From positions 44,830-108,829 of the forward strand of contig JAJDTF010000091.1 in assembly GCA_022827265.1 (NCBI GenBank): 64,000 bases of DNA, written 5' to 3'. The translations under genes were made by a program, and so were the position numbers. The notes under the pieces are model-generated. The model was not told the origin of the DNA and did not search any database. It saw only the letters and a program-made list of their open reading frames with translations. The DNA is from Acidimicrobiia bacterium (GTDB lineage: Bacteria > Actinomycetota > Acidimicrobiia > Acidimicrobiales > Poriferisodalaceae). Below are positions 19,880 through 28,633 of the stretch, in pieces (the first letter of the stretch is position 1; each line of letters starts with the position of its first letter).

Positions 19880-19955
19880 CCCGGTGCCCCCCACCGGGTG
19901 GCATGTCAGGGCGGCATGCAAGCGAACACGAAGAACCGGCTGCCCCCTGCCGGTT
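19880..19955 (+). promoter_or_regulatory. Two hairpins in the sigma factor leader
   Basis: The 354-bp gap between nadD and the sigma gene has no convincing gene. Near its right end are CCCGGTG-CCCCC-CACCGGG (19880-19898) and AACCGGC-8 nt-GCCGGTT (19934-19955). The second stem directly abuts the Shine-Dalgarno GGAG (19956-19959), 8 nt before ATG 19968. It may modulate translation of the sigma factor. The rest of the gap shows nothing I recognise. Confidence 0.45.
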
Positions 19956-19967
19956 GGAGCGAATGTC

Positions 19968-20834
19968 ATGGATTCAGTTGGCCAGTACCTGAACGAGATC
20001 GGTGCGGTGGCGCTGCTCACCGCAGAAGACGAGCGCATGCTTTCCCAGCAGATCGAGGCAGGACGCGATGCCAGGACGCGCCTCGACAGCGACGAGGAGC
20101 TGTCCGTGGCCGAGCGACGCGAACTGCGCAAGGCCGTGCAGACCGCCGCCGCAGCGCGCGACCGCTTCATCCGGGCGAACCTCCGCCTGGTCGTGTCCAT
20201 CGCGCGCCGTTACCCGCTGCCTCCGACGCTGGAACTGCTCGACCTGATCCAGGAAGGCAACCTCGGCCTCGAGCATGCGGTAGAGAAGTTCGACTGGCGG
20301 CGCGGCTTCAAGTTCTCCACCTACGCCACGTTCTGGATCCGGCAGTCCATCGGGCGCGCGCTCGATCAGAAGGGCAGCCTCATCCGCCTGCCTTCGGACC
20401 GCTCCGCCACGTTGCGGGCCGCGCTGCGGCATAACGGAGGCGACAGCGACTCGCTTGACGACGAGAACGCATGGCTGCAGCGGATCAGCACGCCCACCTC
20501 GCTCGACAAGACCGTCGGCGACGACGGCGACAGCGCGCTCATTGACCTGATCGGCGACGATGCGCCCGGCCCTGAGCATTACGCCATCGAGTCGGCCCGC
20601 AAGACCATGGTGCATTCCATGCTCGGTCGCCTCGACGAGCGGGCTCAGTACGCCGTCAAGCGGCGCAACGGCCTCATCGACGGCGAGCAGCGCAGCTACC
20701 GCGAAATCGGCGAAGAGCTGGGTGTGACGGCCGAGGCGGCACGCCGCCTGGTCAAGCGCGCTGTCGATGAGCTGCAGAGCCTCGCCGCCGACGGCGAGTT
20801 CGTAGACATCGATGCCGACGCAGACGCTGTCTGA
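19968..20834 (+). CDS. Sigma-70 family RNA polymerase sigma factor
   Basis: A 288-residue alternative or group 2-like sigma factor. Region 1.2 (DSVGQYLNEIGAVALLT, residues 2-18), region 2 with FIRANLRLVVSIARRY and LLDLIQEGNLGLEHAVEKFD, followed by FKFSTYATFWIRQSIGRAL (-10 recognition), a short region 3, and region 4.2 helix-turn-helix SYREIGEELGVTAEAARRLV are visible. It lacks the long region 1.1 of a housekeeping sigma. ATG 19968 is chosen for GGAG 8 nt upstream and because region 1.2 begins at once. Its last 23 bases overlap the DAHP synthase gene in another frame. Which genes it directs cannot be told. Confidence 0.9.
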   Translation: MDSVGQYLNEIGAVALLTAEDERMLSQQIEAGRDARTRLDSDEELSVAERRELRKAVQTAAAARDRFIRANLRLVVSIARRYPLPPTLELLDLIQEGNLGLEHAVEKFDWRRGFKFSTYATFWIRQSIGRALDQKGSLIRLPSDRSATLRAALRHNGGDSDSLDDENAWLQRISTPTSLDKTVGDDGDSALIDLIGDDAPGPEHYAIESARKTMVHSMLGRLDERAQYAVKRRNGLIDGEQRSYREIGEELGVTAEAARRLVKRAVDELQSLAADGEFVDIDADADAV

Positions 20835-22233
20835 CGACGCGGCCTCACCATCCGGCGCGCCCAGCTCCGCCGGATCTCCCGAGCACGCTGCGGATTGGCA
20901 TCCCGGCTCATGGGCCGACCGGTCCGCCGGTCAGCAGCCCGAATGGCCCGACGCTGACGCGCTGGGAGCATCGCTGGGCGAGTTGCGCCGGCGTCCACCG
21001 CTGGTGTTTGCAGGCGAGGCCAGGCGGCTGGCCGAGCTGCTCGGGCAGGTCTGTGCCGGCAAGGCATTTGTACTGCAGGCCGGCGATTGCGCTGAGTCGT
21101 TCGAGCTTTCGACCGCAGATCAGATACGCGACCGCCTCAAGGTCATCCTGCAGATGGCCGTGGTGATGCAATACTCCGCCGGGCTGCCCATCGTGAAGGT
21201 GGGTCGGATCGCCGGTCAGTTCGCCAAACCGCGCAGCTCGGCCACCGAGACTCGCGACGGCCAGACGCTGCCCGTCTTCCGCGGCCACATCGTCAACGAC
21301 ATCGCTTTCGAACCCGAGGCCCGCACACCCGACCCGTCCCGCCTGCTGCAGGCATACAGCACATCGGCGGCAACGCTCAACCTGCTGCGCGCCTTCACGC
21401 GAGGCGGCTACGCCGACCTGCGCCAGGTGCACGACTGGAACCAAGAGTTCGTTGCTTCTAGCCCGGCTGGCCAGCGCTACGAGGTGCTGGCCAGCGGCAT
21501 CGATGCGGCCCTGCGGTTCATGAATGCCTGCGGGCTCGACACCGACGACAGCGCCATGCGCCAGGTGGAGCTGTACACCAGCCATGAGGCGCTGCTGCTG
21601 GGCTACGAGGAGGCGCTCACCCGCACCGACAGCATCACCGGCGACTGGTACGACTGCTCGGCGCACATGCTGTGGGTCGGCGAGCGCACCCGCGAGCTCG
21701 ACGGCGCCCACGTGGAGTTCCTGCGGGGGGTGCACAACCCGGTCGGCGCGAAGCTGGGCCCCACCGCGACGCCCGACGAGGCGCTGGCGCTGTGCGAGGC
21801 GCTGAACCCGAACCGGATTCCCGGTCGGCTGACCCTGATCAGCCGCACGGGCGCCGGCAACGTCGTGGAGTGCTTCGAACCCATCCTGCAAGCGGTCACC
21901 GACGCCGGCCACCCGGTGGTATGGCAATGCGACCCCATGCACGGCAATACCTTCAGCACCGAAGACGGGGTCAAGACCCGCCATTTCGACGCCATCCTGG
22001 CCGAGATCCGCCAGTATTTTGCCGCCCACGCCGCTGCGGGCACGTGGCCCGGCGGCATTCATCTCGAGATCACCGGCGATGCGGTGACCGAGTGCATCGG
22101 CGGCAGCGACGAGCTGGCTCAGCACCAGCTCGGCGACCGCTACGAAACCATGTGTGACCCGCGCCTCAACGGCCGCCAATCACTCGACTTGGCCTTCCTG
22201 GCCTCCGACCTGCTCGCGTCGGCCAGAGGCTGA
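20812..22233 (+). CDS. aroG: Class II 3-deoxy-7-phosphoheptulonate (DAHP) synthase
   Basis: A 473-residue plant/Mycobacterium-type DAHP synthase, condensing phosphoenolpyruvate and erythrose 4-phosphate, the first step of the shikimate pathway. RRRPPLVFAGEARRL, FVLQAGDCAESF, KVGRIAGQFAKPRS, NPVGAKLGPT, LISRTGAGNV and WQCDPMHGNTF are hallmark segments covering substrate and metal sites. ATG 20812 overlaps the sigma gene by 23 nt; the first 45 residues are a variable Pro/Ser/Ala-rich tail. The TGA stop lies inside the first bases of repeat A copy 2. The co-translation with a sigma factor is unusual. Confidence 0.95.
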   Translation: MPTQTLSDDAASPSGAPSSAGSPEHAADWHPGSWADRSAGQQPEWPDADALGASLGELRRRPPLVFAGEARRLAELLGQVCAGKAFVLQAGDCAESFELSTADQIRDRLKVILQMAVVMQYSAGLPIVKVGRIAGQFAKPRSSATETRDGQTLPVFRGHIVNDIAFEPEARTPDPSRLLQAYSTSAATLNLLRAFTRGGYADLRQVHDWNQEFVASSPAGQRYEVLASGIDAALRFMNACGLDTDDSAMRQVELYTSHEALLLGYEEALTRTDSITGDWYDCSAHMLWVGERTRELDGAHVEFLRGVHNPVGAKLGPTATPDEALALCEALNPNRIPGRLTLISRTGAGNVVECFEPILQAVTDAGHPVVWQCDPMHGNTFSTEDGVKTRHFDAILAEIRQYFAAHAAAGTWPGGIHLEITGDAVTECIGGSDELAQHQLGDRYETMCDPRLNGRQSLDLAFLASDLLASARG

Positions 22234-22310
22234 GCCGTAGGCGAAGCCGGGGCCCGAGCGGCCCGTGAGCCCAATCGCATGAGGAATTGGGAACAAGAGC
22301 GGGAAGCAAG
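22225..22310 (+). repeat. Dispersed repeat A, copy 2
   Basis: AGAGGCTGAGCC starts here, inside the last codons of the DAHP synthase gene; its TGA is the stop codon. Then come GCGAAGCC, GGCCCGAGCGGCCCGTGAGC, a CCAAT-10 nt-ATTGG hairpin and AAGAGCGGGAAGCAA, matching the other copies. It fills most of the convergent gap before the VWA gene. Confidence 0.75.
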
Positions 22311-22334
22311 TGGTTCGGCAGTGAACGGCGCCGG

Positions 22335-23771
22335 CTAGGCGAGGTTGTCGACGAAGCCTTCGAGCTGACGCAGGTTGCGACACTCGAAGACGCCGTCGGT
22401 GTAAGTCGAGTACTCGGTGATCACCGAGTCGCCGGTGTCCCAATACGACCGGGGCTCTGGGTTCAGCCAGAACACCGAACGGGCCCGCTTCTGGCACTCC
22501 TTGAGCACCCACGCGTTCGTCGAGTGGTAGTTGTTGCGGGCGTCGCCCAGAAACATCATGGTCGACTTGGCGTTGACATCCTTGCCGAAGCTCTCCCAGA
22601 ACACGCCAAAGGCATGGCCGTAGTCGGAATGGCCGTCGACCCAGACGACATCGGCTTCGGTGTTCACCCGGTGCACCGCATTGGTGATGTCTTCCTCGTT
22701 CTGGAACATGTGGGTGACCTCGTCGATCCCGTCGATGAAGACAAACGAGCGCACCTTGGAGAACTGGCTCTGCAGCGCATACACCAAGTGCAGCGTGAAC
22801 CGGGCAAATGCTGCCACTGAGCCCGAGATGTCGGCCACCACGATGAGCTCGGGCTTGTTCGGCCGGGGATGGCGGAAGCGCGGCTCCGCGGGCACGCCGC
22901 CGTAGCTGAGCGAACGCCGCACTGTGGCCCGGAAGTCGAGGGGGCCGCGCCGCTTGTGCTTCCGCTTGCGCGCCAGGCGCGCTGCCAGCTTGCGGGTCAG
23001 CGGCTGGATGGCCTTGCGGATGTTCGCCATCTCCTCACGACTTGCGTGCATGAAGTCGACATCTTCGGGCAATGGCTTGCGCAGCGTCTTGGCCATTGCC
23101 TCGACGCCCCGGTCCGCCACGAGGCGACGCCGGATCTCCGCCTCGATTTCGCGCTTCAACTGCTCGATGCGGTTCTCGAACTCCTCGCGCTCGAGCCGTT
23201 CCGCCAGCGGAGTCATCTCGCCGTCGTAGCGCTGCGAGGATTCCTCGATCAGCCGATCGAGCATCCCGTCCAGATCGAGGTTGCGCAGCGTGCGGTACAG
23301 GTAGTAGGTGCCCCCCACCGGCCGGCCCGGCTCCATGCCCGCAAACTGCGTCACCGCAGCCCGGGCCATAGCCGCCATCATCGCCTCATCGGCGTTCAGC
23401 AGCGCCCGGAAGAGCATCTCGGCGATCTCCTCGGCTGACATGTCCTGCCCGCCGCCGCGGCCGCCCATGCCCTGCATCTGCTGGGACATCCACTCTTCGA
23501 GACTGTCGGGATCGAACTCCCCGTTGCCTTCCTCGTCGCCGACGTTGTATTCCGGCCCGCGCAGCGAGAAGTACACCTCGAAGACCGTCTCGAATGCCCG
23601 CCAGTGCTGCTCGTTCTTGACGAGCGTGGCCGCGAGCGCGTACTTGAAGGCGTCGCGGTCTTCGATGGGAATGTGCTTGACGGCCTCCATGGCGTCGAGG
23701 TTCTCCGTCAACGAGACCGGCAGGCCGGCGTTGCGCAGCTCTCCGACGAAGCCGCTCAGCAGATCCAACAT
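22335..23771 (-). CDS. VWA (CoxE-like) domain protein
   Basis: A 478-residue protein of the CoxE-like family. The N-terminal half is helical and charged. A basic cluster (ARLARKRKHKRRG, about residue 275) precedes a C-terminal von Willebrand A domain with an intact metal-ion-dependent adhesion site, DISGSVAAF (about 312). Family members work with a MoxR-type AAA+ ATPase in assembly or activation of protein complexes; CoxE acts in CO dehydrogenase maturation. Here the MoxR gene is directly upstream, 29 nt away, but no CO dehydrogenase gene is near. Start ATG 23771 has GGAGA 6 nt upstream. Confidence 0.88.
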   Translation of the reverse strand: MLDLLSGFVGELRNAGLPVSLTENLDAMEAVKHIPIEDRDAFKYALAATLVKNEQHWRAFETVFEVYFSLRGPEYNVGDEEGNGEFDPDSLEEWMSQQMQGMGGRGGGQDMSAEEIAEMLFRALLNADEAMMAAMARAAVTQFAGMEPGRPVGGTYYLYRTLRNLDLDGMLDRLIEESSQRYDGEMTPLAERLEREEFENRIEQLKREIEAEIRRRLVADRGVEAMAKTLRKPLPEDVDFMHASREEMANIRKAIQPLTRKLAARLARKRKHKRRGPLDFRATVRRSLSYGGVPAEPRFRHPRPNKPELIVVADISGSVAAFARFTLHLVYALQSQFSKVRSFVFIDGIDEVTHMFQNEEDITNAVHRVNTEADVVWVDGHSDYGHAFGVFWESFGKDVNAKSTMMFLGDARNNYHSTNAWVLKECQKRARSVFWLNPEPRSYWDTGDSVITEYSTYTDGVFECRNLRQLEGFVDNLA

Positions 23772-23800
23772 GGCCGGTCTCCGTCCCCTTCGAGCGCTGT

Positions 23801-24682
23801 CTAGGCCTCGACCGTCAGCTCTTTGGCGGCCTTCTCGATATCAGACTGGTACTTGAGCAGGATGTGCAGCGTTTCCTTTGCCTGCTCGACATCGATGTTC
23901 TCGATGCCCAGCAGCACCAATGTGCGGGCCCAGTCCAAGGTCTCCGACACCGACGGGGCCTTCTTCAGCTCGAGCTGGCGAATGGAGCGCACGACGCGTG
24001 CGATCTGCTCGGCCAAGTTCTCGCTGATGCCGGCGACCTTGGTGAGGACGATCTGCTTCTCGCGTTCGAGGTCGGGATAGTCGATGTGCAGGAACAGGCA
24101 GCGCCGTTTGAGTGCTTCGGACAGCTCGCGGGTGTTGTTGGACGTCAGGAACACCAGAGGAATCTGGCTGGCCATGATCGTGCCGAGCTCGGGAATCGAG
24201 ACCTGGTAGTCCGACAGGATCTCGAGCAGCAGCGCCTCGGTCTCGATCTCGACCCGGTCCACCTCGTCGATCAGCAGAACCACTTTGTCTTCGGCGCTGA
24301 TGGCCTCGAGCAGCGGACGGGTGAGCAGGAATTCGTCTTGGAAGATGTCGTCCTGCAGCTCCACCCAGTCCTCGTGCTCGGCGTCGACGCCCCGGTCGGC
24401 CTGGATGCGCAAGAGCTGCTTCTTGTAGTTCCACTCGTACAGCGCCTTGGCCTCGTCGAGCCCCTCGTAGCACTGGAGCCGGATGAGGCGGGCGCCGCTC
24501 ATCGCTGCCACTGACTTGGCCAGCTCGGTCTTGCCGGTGCCTGCCGGTCCTTCGATGAGGACTGGCTTGCCAAGACGCTCCGCCAGGAACACCACGCTGG
24601 CGATGCCGTCGTCGGCGAGGTATTCGACTTTCGCCAAGCCTTCACGGACACCCGAGAGGTCTCCGAACATTGTCTCGTTCAT
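23801..24682 (-). CDS. MoxR-family AAA+ ATPase
   Basis: A 293-residue MoxR/CoxD-like ATPase. Walker A is GPAGTGKTEL (about residues 45-54), Walker B LLIDEVDR (about 135), and sensor 1 is in FLTSNNTRELSEALKRRC. GGGGAGA 8 nt upstream supports ATG 24682. It is paired with the VWA protein downstream; such pairs act as chaperone-like machines on a partner complex. The target is not indicated by the neighbourhood. Confidence 0.92.
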   Translation of the reverse strand: MNETMFGDLSGVREGLAKVEYLADDGIASVVFLAERLGKPVLIEGPAGTGKTELAKSVAAMSGARLIRLQCYEGLDEAKALYEWNYKKQLLRIQADRGVDAEHEDWVELQDDIFQDEFLLTRPLLEAISAEDKVVLLIDEVDRVEIETEALLLEILSDYQVSIPELGTIMASQIPLVFLTSNNTRELSEALKRRCLFLHIDYPDLEREKQIVLTKVAGISENLAEQIARVVRSIRQLELKKAPSVSETLDWARTLVLLGIENIDVEQAKETLHILLKYQSDIEKAAKELTVEA

Positions 24683-24793
24683 TCTGGGTGTCTCCCCTGT
24701 GGGTGTCAGCGTGGGTGCCGGGCCGCCAGCACTGCGTCGCCGGGCAACTGGACCGGTCAGACAGTGTGGCAGCCGCGGCCACCTTCGGCACGG

Positions 24794-26041
24794 CTACCCC
24801 CGTGTATGACCCGTTCCGGTCACCACGAACTTGGTGGTCGTGAGCTGTTCGAGGCCCATGGGGCCACGGGCATGCAGCTTTTGGGTGCTGATTCCGATCT
24901 CTGCGCCGAATCCGAATTCCTCGCCGTCCACAAAGCGTGTCGAGGCGTTGACGAGCACAGCAGCGGCATCCACCCGGCGGGTGAATGCCTGGGCGGCGGC
25001 CAGATCACCGGTCACGATGACCTCGCTGTGGCCCGTGCCGTGCTGATTGACGTGGTCGATGGCAGTGTCGAGGTCATCGACGACCGCAACGCTCATCTTG
25101 AGCGCGAGGAACTCTGTCGAAAAGTCGTCTGGGCTGGCCGGGCCAATCTGGGGTGAGATGGCCTGCGCCGCCGCGTCGCCCACGAGCTCCACGCCGGCCA
25201 AGTCGCGGACGATGCGGGGCAGGAAGGTGTCAGCGACGTCGCGATGCACCAGGAGTGACTCTGCTGCGTTGCACACCGAGGGGCGGCTGAGCTTCGCGTT
25301 GGCGACGATGTTGGCCGCCATGTCCAGATCTGCCGCCGTGTCGACATACACATGGCAATTGCCGTCGCCATCGATGACGTAGGGCACGGTGGCGTTCGCG
25401 AGCACCGAGGCGATGAGTGCAGGGCCGCCCCGGGGGATGAGACAGTCGATGTGATCGCGCAGCCGCATGAACTCGGTGGCGGCGCTGTGGCGTGTATCGG
25501 TGACCAGCACCAGCGCGTCTGCGGGCAGTCCGGCTTTGACCAACCCTTCGCGCAGTGCTTCGGCAATCGCCATGTTGGAGTTCAGCGCAGCCCCCGAGCC
25601 TCGCAGAAACGCTGTATTGCCCGACTTCAGGCAGAGACCGAAAGCGTCCGAGGTGACGTTGGGCCGACTCTCATAGATGATCGCCACCACGCCGAGCGGC
25701 ACCCGGACCCGCTCCACTGCCAGACCGTTCGGCCGCACCCACCCGTCGACCACCTGGCCGACCGGGTCAGCAAGGGCCGCCACGTTACGCAGGCCTGCCG
25801 CCATGGCCGAGATGCGGTCAGGGTCGAGCCGAAGCCGGTCGATGAGCGTCGCCGAGGTGCCGGCAGCTGCTGCGTTGGCCACATCGTCGCGGTTGGCCGC
25901 GAGCACAGTGTCGCTTGCTTCCCCCAGCAGATCTGCGGCCGACAGCAGGGCCTCGTCTCGGACGGCACCAGGTGCTTGCGCCAGGACGGTCGCCGCTGCC
26001 TTCGCGCGCTCGCCAAGGGCGATCATCTCCACGTCAGGCAC
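24794..26041 (-). CDS. proA: Glutamate-5-semialdehyde dehydrogenase (gamma-glutamyl phosphate reductase)
   Basis: A 415-residue ALDH-fold enzyme, second step of proline synthesis, reducing gamma-glutamyl phosphate with NADPH. VPLGVVAIIYESRPNVTSDA, LKSGNTAFLRGSG and the catalytic-Cys segment RPSVCNAAESLLVH are diagnostic. GTG 26041 is chosen because of a TATCCT box 5 nt upstream and the family's length. It is separated from proB by 146 bp containing an inverted repeat A copy, so the two may have separate promoters although they are co-directional. Confidence 0.95.
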   Translation of the reverse strand: MPDVEMIALGERAKAAATVLAQAPGAVRDEALLSAADLLGEASDTVLAANRDDVANAAAAGTSATLIDRLRLDPDRISAMAAGLRNVAALADPVGQVVDGWVRPNGLAVERVRVPLGVVAIIYESRPNVTSDAFGLCLKSGNTAFLRGSGAALNSNMAIAEALREGLVKAGLPADALVLVTDTRHSAATEFMRLRDHIDCLIPRGGPALIASVLANATVPYVIDGDGNCHVYVDTAADLDMAANIVANAKLSRPSVCNAAESLLVHRDVADTFLPRIVRDLAGVELVGDAAAQAISPQIGPASPDDFSTEFLALKMSVAVVDDLDTAIDHVNQHGTGHSEVIVTGDLAAAQAFTRRVDAAAVLVNASTRFVDGEEFGFGAEIGISTQKLHARGPMGLEQLTTTKFVVTGTGHTRG

Positions 26042-26046
26042 CTACG

Positions 26047-26052
26047 AGGATA
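26047..26052 (-). promoter_or_regulatory. Candidate -10 box TATCCT of proA
   Basis: TATCCT on the minus strand lies 5 nt before GTG 26041. It would give proA its own near-leaderless start between the repeat and the gene. Confidence 0.4.
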
Positions 26053-26087
26053 CGCAGATTGGCGGAGCTTCCCCTTGCGTCACCCAT

Positions 26088-26171
26088 TGTCTTCCGCTCT
26101 CGTTCCTCATGCTCGTGCAATTGGGCTCACGGGCCGCTCGGGCCACGGCTTCGCCATTCGGCTCAGCCTCT
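26088..26171 (-). repeat. Dispersed repeat A, copy 3 (inverted)
   Basis: Read on the minus strand this begins AGAGGCTGAGCC, continues with GGCGAAGCCGTGGCCCGAGC and GGCCCGTGAGCCCAATTGC, and ends in GAGAGCGGAAGACAA. It matches the copies at 14607 and 22225 and fills most of the gap between proB and proA. Confidence 0.75.
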
Positions 26172-26187
26172 GAGCAGGCTAGTGGCG

Positions 26188-27282
26188 TCACCCCAAGACG
26201 ACGAGATCGTCGCGGTGCACGACCAATGGGTGCAATCCCTCGGGCAGTTGGTCGCTGCGCAGGCCCGCTGTGGCTCGCAGGCCCTCAGCATCAATAGCCG
26301 CGAGGCCCTTGGCGAAGGTCTCCCCTTTCGGGTCGACGATGTCCACGGCTTCGCCGGCGGCGAAGGATCCCTCGTGCCCGACGACGCCGGCTGCGAGCAG
26401 CGACTTTCCGCCTGCCGACAGGGCGCGACGGGCGCCGTCGTCGACAGTCACCGACCCTCTCGCCGCGACGGCAAAGCCGATCCATAGCTTGCGAGCGGAG
26501 ACTCGTGCATCTCGTGCCGGCACGGTAGTGCCGACACCAGGCCGGGCTGCGGCGGCGTCGGCGACCACGTCGGGGCGGCGAGCGGAGGCGATCACCGTGC
26601 GCACGCCGCTCCACGAAGCCATCCGGGCCGCTGCCAGCTTTGAGGCCATGCCGCCACTGCCGACCGCATTCGCAGAGCCTGCTGCGGCCTGCAGCGACGG
26701 GCTCACCTCCAAGATCTCTGAGATGAGCGAGGCTTCCGGGTCGACGTTCGGGTCGGCAGTAAGGACACCGGGCATGTCGGTCAACAGGATCAGCACATCA
26801 GCGCGCACCAAGTTGGCGACGAGGGCGGCAATCCGATCGTTGTCGCCATAGCGGATGGCATCATCGGCGATTGCGTCGTTCTCGTTGACGACCGGCACGA
26901 CTCCGAGATCGAGCAGGTGATGGAACGTGGCTCGGGCGTGCAGGTACTGGTCTCGGTCACGGAAGTCGTGCGGGGCGATGAGCACTTGGCCGACCACCAT
27001 CCCCTCGGCGGCGAACAGCTCCCGATAGGAGGCCATGAGGTCGATCTGGCCGACGGCTGACAGCGCCTGCAGCCGTTCCGGCTCGGAGGGCCGCTCGACG
27101 TCCAACCGCTGCACGCCTGCAGTGATCGCACCGGAGGTAACCACGATCACTTCATGACCGGCTGCGCGCACGACCGCGACATCTGATGCCAGCTTCGCGA
27201 CGGCATCAAGATCGACGCGCCCGTCCGGCGTGGTTATGGACGACGTCCCGATCTTGGCAATCAGCCGCAGTGAGGCAGGCAT
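26188..27282 (-). CDS. proB: Glutamate 5-kinase
   Basis: A 364-residue amino-acid kinase with a C-terminal PUA domain, first step of proline synthesis. AKIGTSSIT at the N-terminus, VTSGAITAGVQRL, NENDAIADDAIRYGDND and LLTDMPGVLTADP mark the kinase; the PUA region covers about residues 275-360. ATG 27282 fits the family start; the frame is open far upstream but that part overlaps obg. The obg stop is 46 nt away, so proB likely belongs to the rplU-rpmA-obg transcript. Confidence 0.95.
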   Translation of the reverse strand: MPASLRLIAKIGTSSITTPDGRVDLDAVAKLASDVAVVRAAGHEVIVVTSGAITAGVQRLDVERPSEPERLQALSAVGQIDLMASYRELFAAEGMVVGQVLIAPHDFRDRDQYLHARATFHHLLDLGVVPVVNENDAIADDAIRYGDNDRIAALVANLVRADVLILLTDMPGVLTADPNVDPEASLISEILEVSPSLQAAAGSANAVGSGGMASKLAAARMASWSGVRTVIASARRPDVVADAAAARPGVGTTVPARDARVSARKLWIGFAVAARGSVTVDDGARRALSAGGKSLLAAGVVGHEGSFAAGEAVDIVDPKGETFAKGLAAIDAEGLRATAGLRSDQLPEGLHPLVVHRDDLVVLG

Positions 27283-27328
27283 CGACGTCAATCCTGCCGC
27301 CTTCCGGTACTCAACACAGTCACCTGAG

Positions 27329-28585
27329 TCATGTATCTGGCTCGTATGTGAACTCGAACTCGCCGATGCGCACCAAGTCACCCGACTGGGCGCCGTGGCG
27401 AGCCAAGGCCCGTGACACACCAAGCTTCTCCAAGCGCCGCTGCGCCCATGCCAGCGCAGCGGGATCGGTGAGATCCGACAGAGCGACGGCACGGCGGGCT
27501 TGACGGCCTTCAATCTCGAAGACGCCGTCTGCGAGGCGCAGCACCGTGACGCCGGTGGGTTCGGGGCGGTGCACGACGTATTGGGCAGGGGCCTCATCGG
27601 CCTGCCTGGCTTCGGAGACCAGGTCACGTAGCCGACCCAGGACCGGTGCCACGCCTTCGCCGGTCACGGCGCTGAGCCGCGGTCCGTCCCAGGCGAGGTG
27701 GGCCACGTCGGCCTTGGTGCCCACCACCAGCCGGCGCCGCGCCGCGAGCGCGGGGTCGTGAAGCTCGAGTTCGCCGAGCAGCACATCCACCTGTTCATGG
27801 GGATCACGATCTGCGACTTCCGCCAAGTCAGCCATGATCAGCAGCACCCGGGCTCGCTCCACATGCCGCAGGAATTGGTGCCCGAGGCCCTTGCCCTGAG
27901 CGGCACCTTCGATCAGTCCAGGCACATCCGCAATCACCATCTCGAAGCTGTCGGCGTCGATTCCCGAGCCGTCGTCGAGCCGCACTACTCCGAGACTGGG
28001 CGTGAGCGTCGTGAAGGGATACGAGGCGACCTTCGGCCGCGCCGCCGACACAGCGCTGATGAAGGTGCTCTTGCCTGCGTTCGGAAATCCCACCAGTGCA
28101 ACATCGGCCATCAGCTTCAGCTCCAGGCCGAGCCAGCGCTCCTCGCCGGGCTCCGCCTGCTCAGCGAAATGAGGCGCGCGCATCCGATTCGAAGCGAAGC
28201 GGACATTGCCCCGGCCGCCGCTCCCGCCCTGCGCCGCCAGCCAGCGATCGCCGGCTTGTACGAGGTCGGCCAGTACAGCGCCGTCACGGTCGCGGACGAT
28301 CGTGCCTTCGGGCACGCGTACCAGCTCATCGGAGCCGTTGCGGCCATGCCGTTTGCGCCCCTGGCCGTGGCCTCCATCCGTAGCGCGCCGGAATGGGAAG
28401 TCCCGGAACGCCAGCAACGATGCCACGTTGCGGTCCGCTACGACCCATACATCTCCGCCGTGCCCTCCGTCGCCGCCGTCGGGGCCACCGCGCGGCACGT
28501 GAGACTCGCGACGGAAGGACACGCAGCCCGCCCCGCCGTCACCGCCCTTCGCGTGCAGCTGGCACTCGTCGACAAAGTCGCTCAT
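27329..28585 (-). CDS. obg: Obg/CgtA GTPase
   Basis: A 418-residue ribosome-associated GTPase important for 50S maturation. The glycine-rich Obg fold (about residues 1-158, with GGDGGAGCVSFRRE), the G domain with GFPNAGKST, DVPGLIEGAAQGKGLGHQFL and GTKAD, and a C-terminal OCT domain (about 345-418) are all present. It is the third gene of the conserved rplU-rpmA-obg cluster. Confidence 0.97.
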   Translation of the reverse strand: MSDFVDECQLHAKGGDGGAGCVSFRRESHVPRGGPDGGDGGHGGDVWVVADRNVASLLAFRDFPFRRATDGGHGQGRKRHGRNGSDELVRVPEGTIVRDRDGAVLADLVQAGDRWLAAQGGSGGRGNVRFASNRMRAPHFAEQAEPGEERWLGLELKLMADVALVGFPNAGKSTFISAVSAARPKVASYPFTTLTPSLGVVRLDDGSGIDADSFEMVIADVPGLIEGAAQGKGLGHQFLRHVERARVLLIMADLAEVADRDPHEQVDVLLGELELHDPALAARRRLVVGTKADVAHLAWDGPRLSAVTGEGVAPVLGRLRDLVSEARQADEAPAQYVVHRPEPTGVTVLRLADGVFEIEGRQARRAVALSDLTDPAALAWAQRRLEKLGVSRALARHGAQSGDLVRIGEFEFTYEPDT

Positions 28586-28633
28586 CAGCGTCCTCGCAGA
28601 CGCTTGCAGGTCTCGGGAAGAAGTACGGGAGAG

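Noticed and set aside
19614..19967. SRP RNA, RNase P RNA or tmRNA in the gap before the sigma gene
   Set aside because: None of the conserved core sequences of these RNAs was found in the gap.
20908..22179. Minus-strand open frame opposite DAHP synthase
   Set aside because: The plus strand encodes a full class II DAHP synthase; the antisense frame is low-information.
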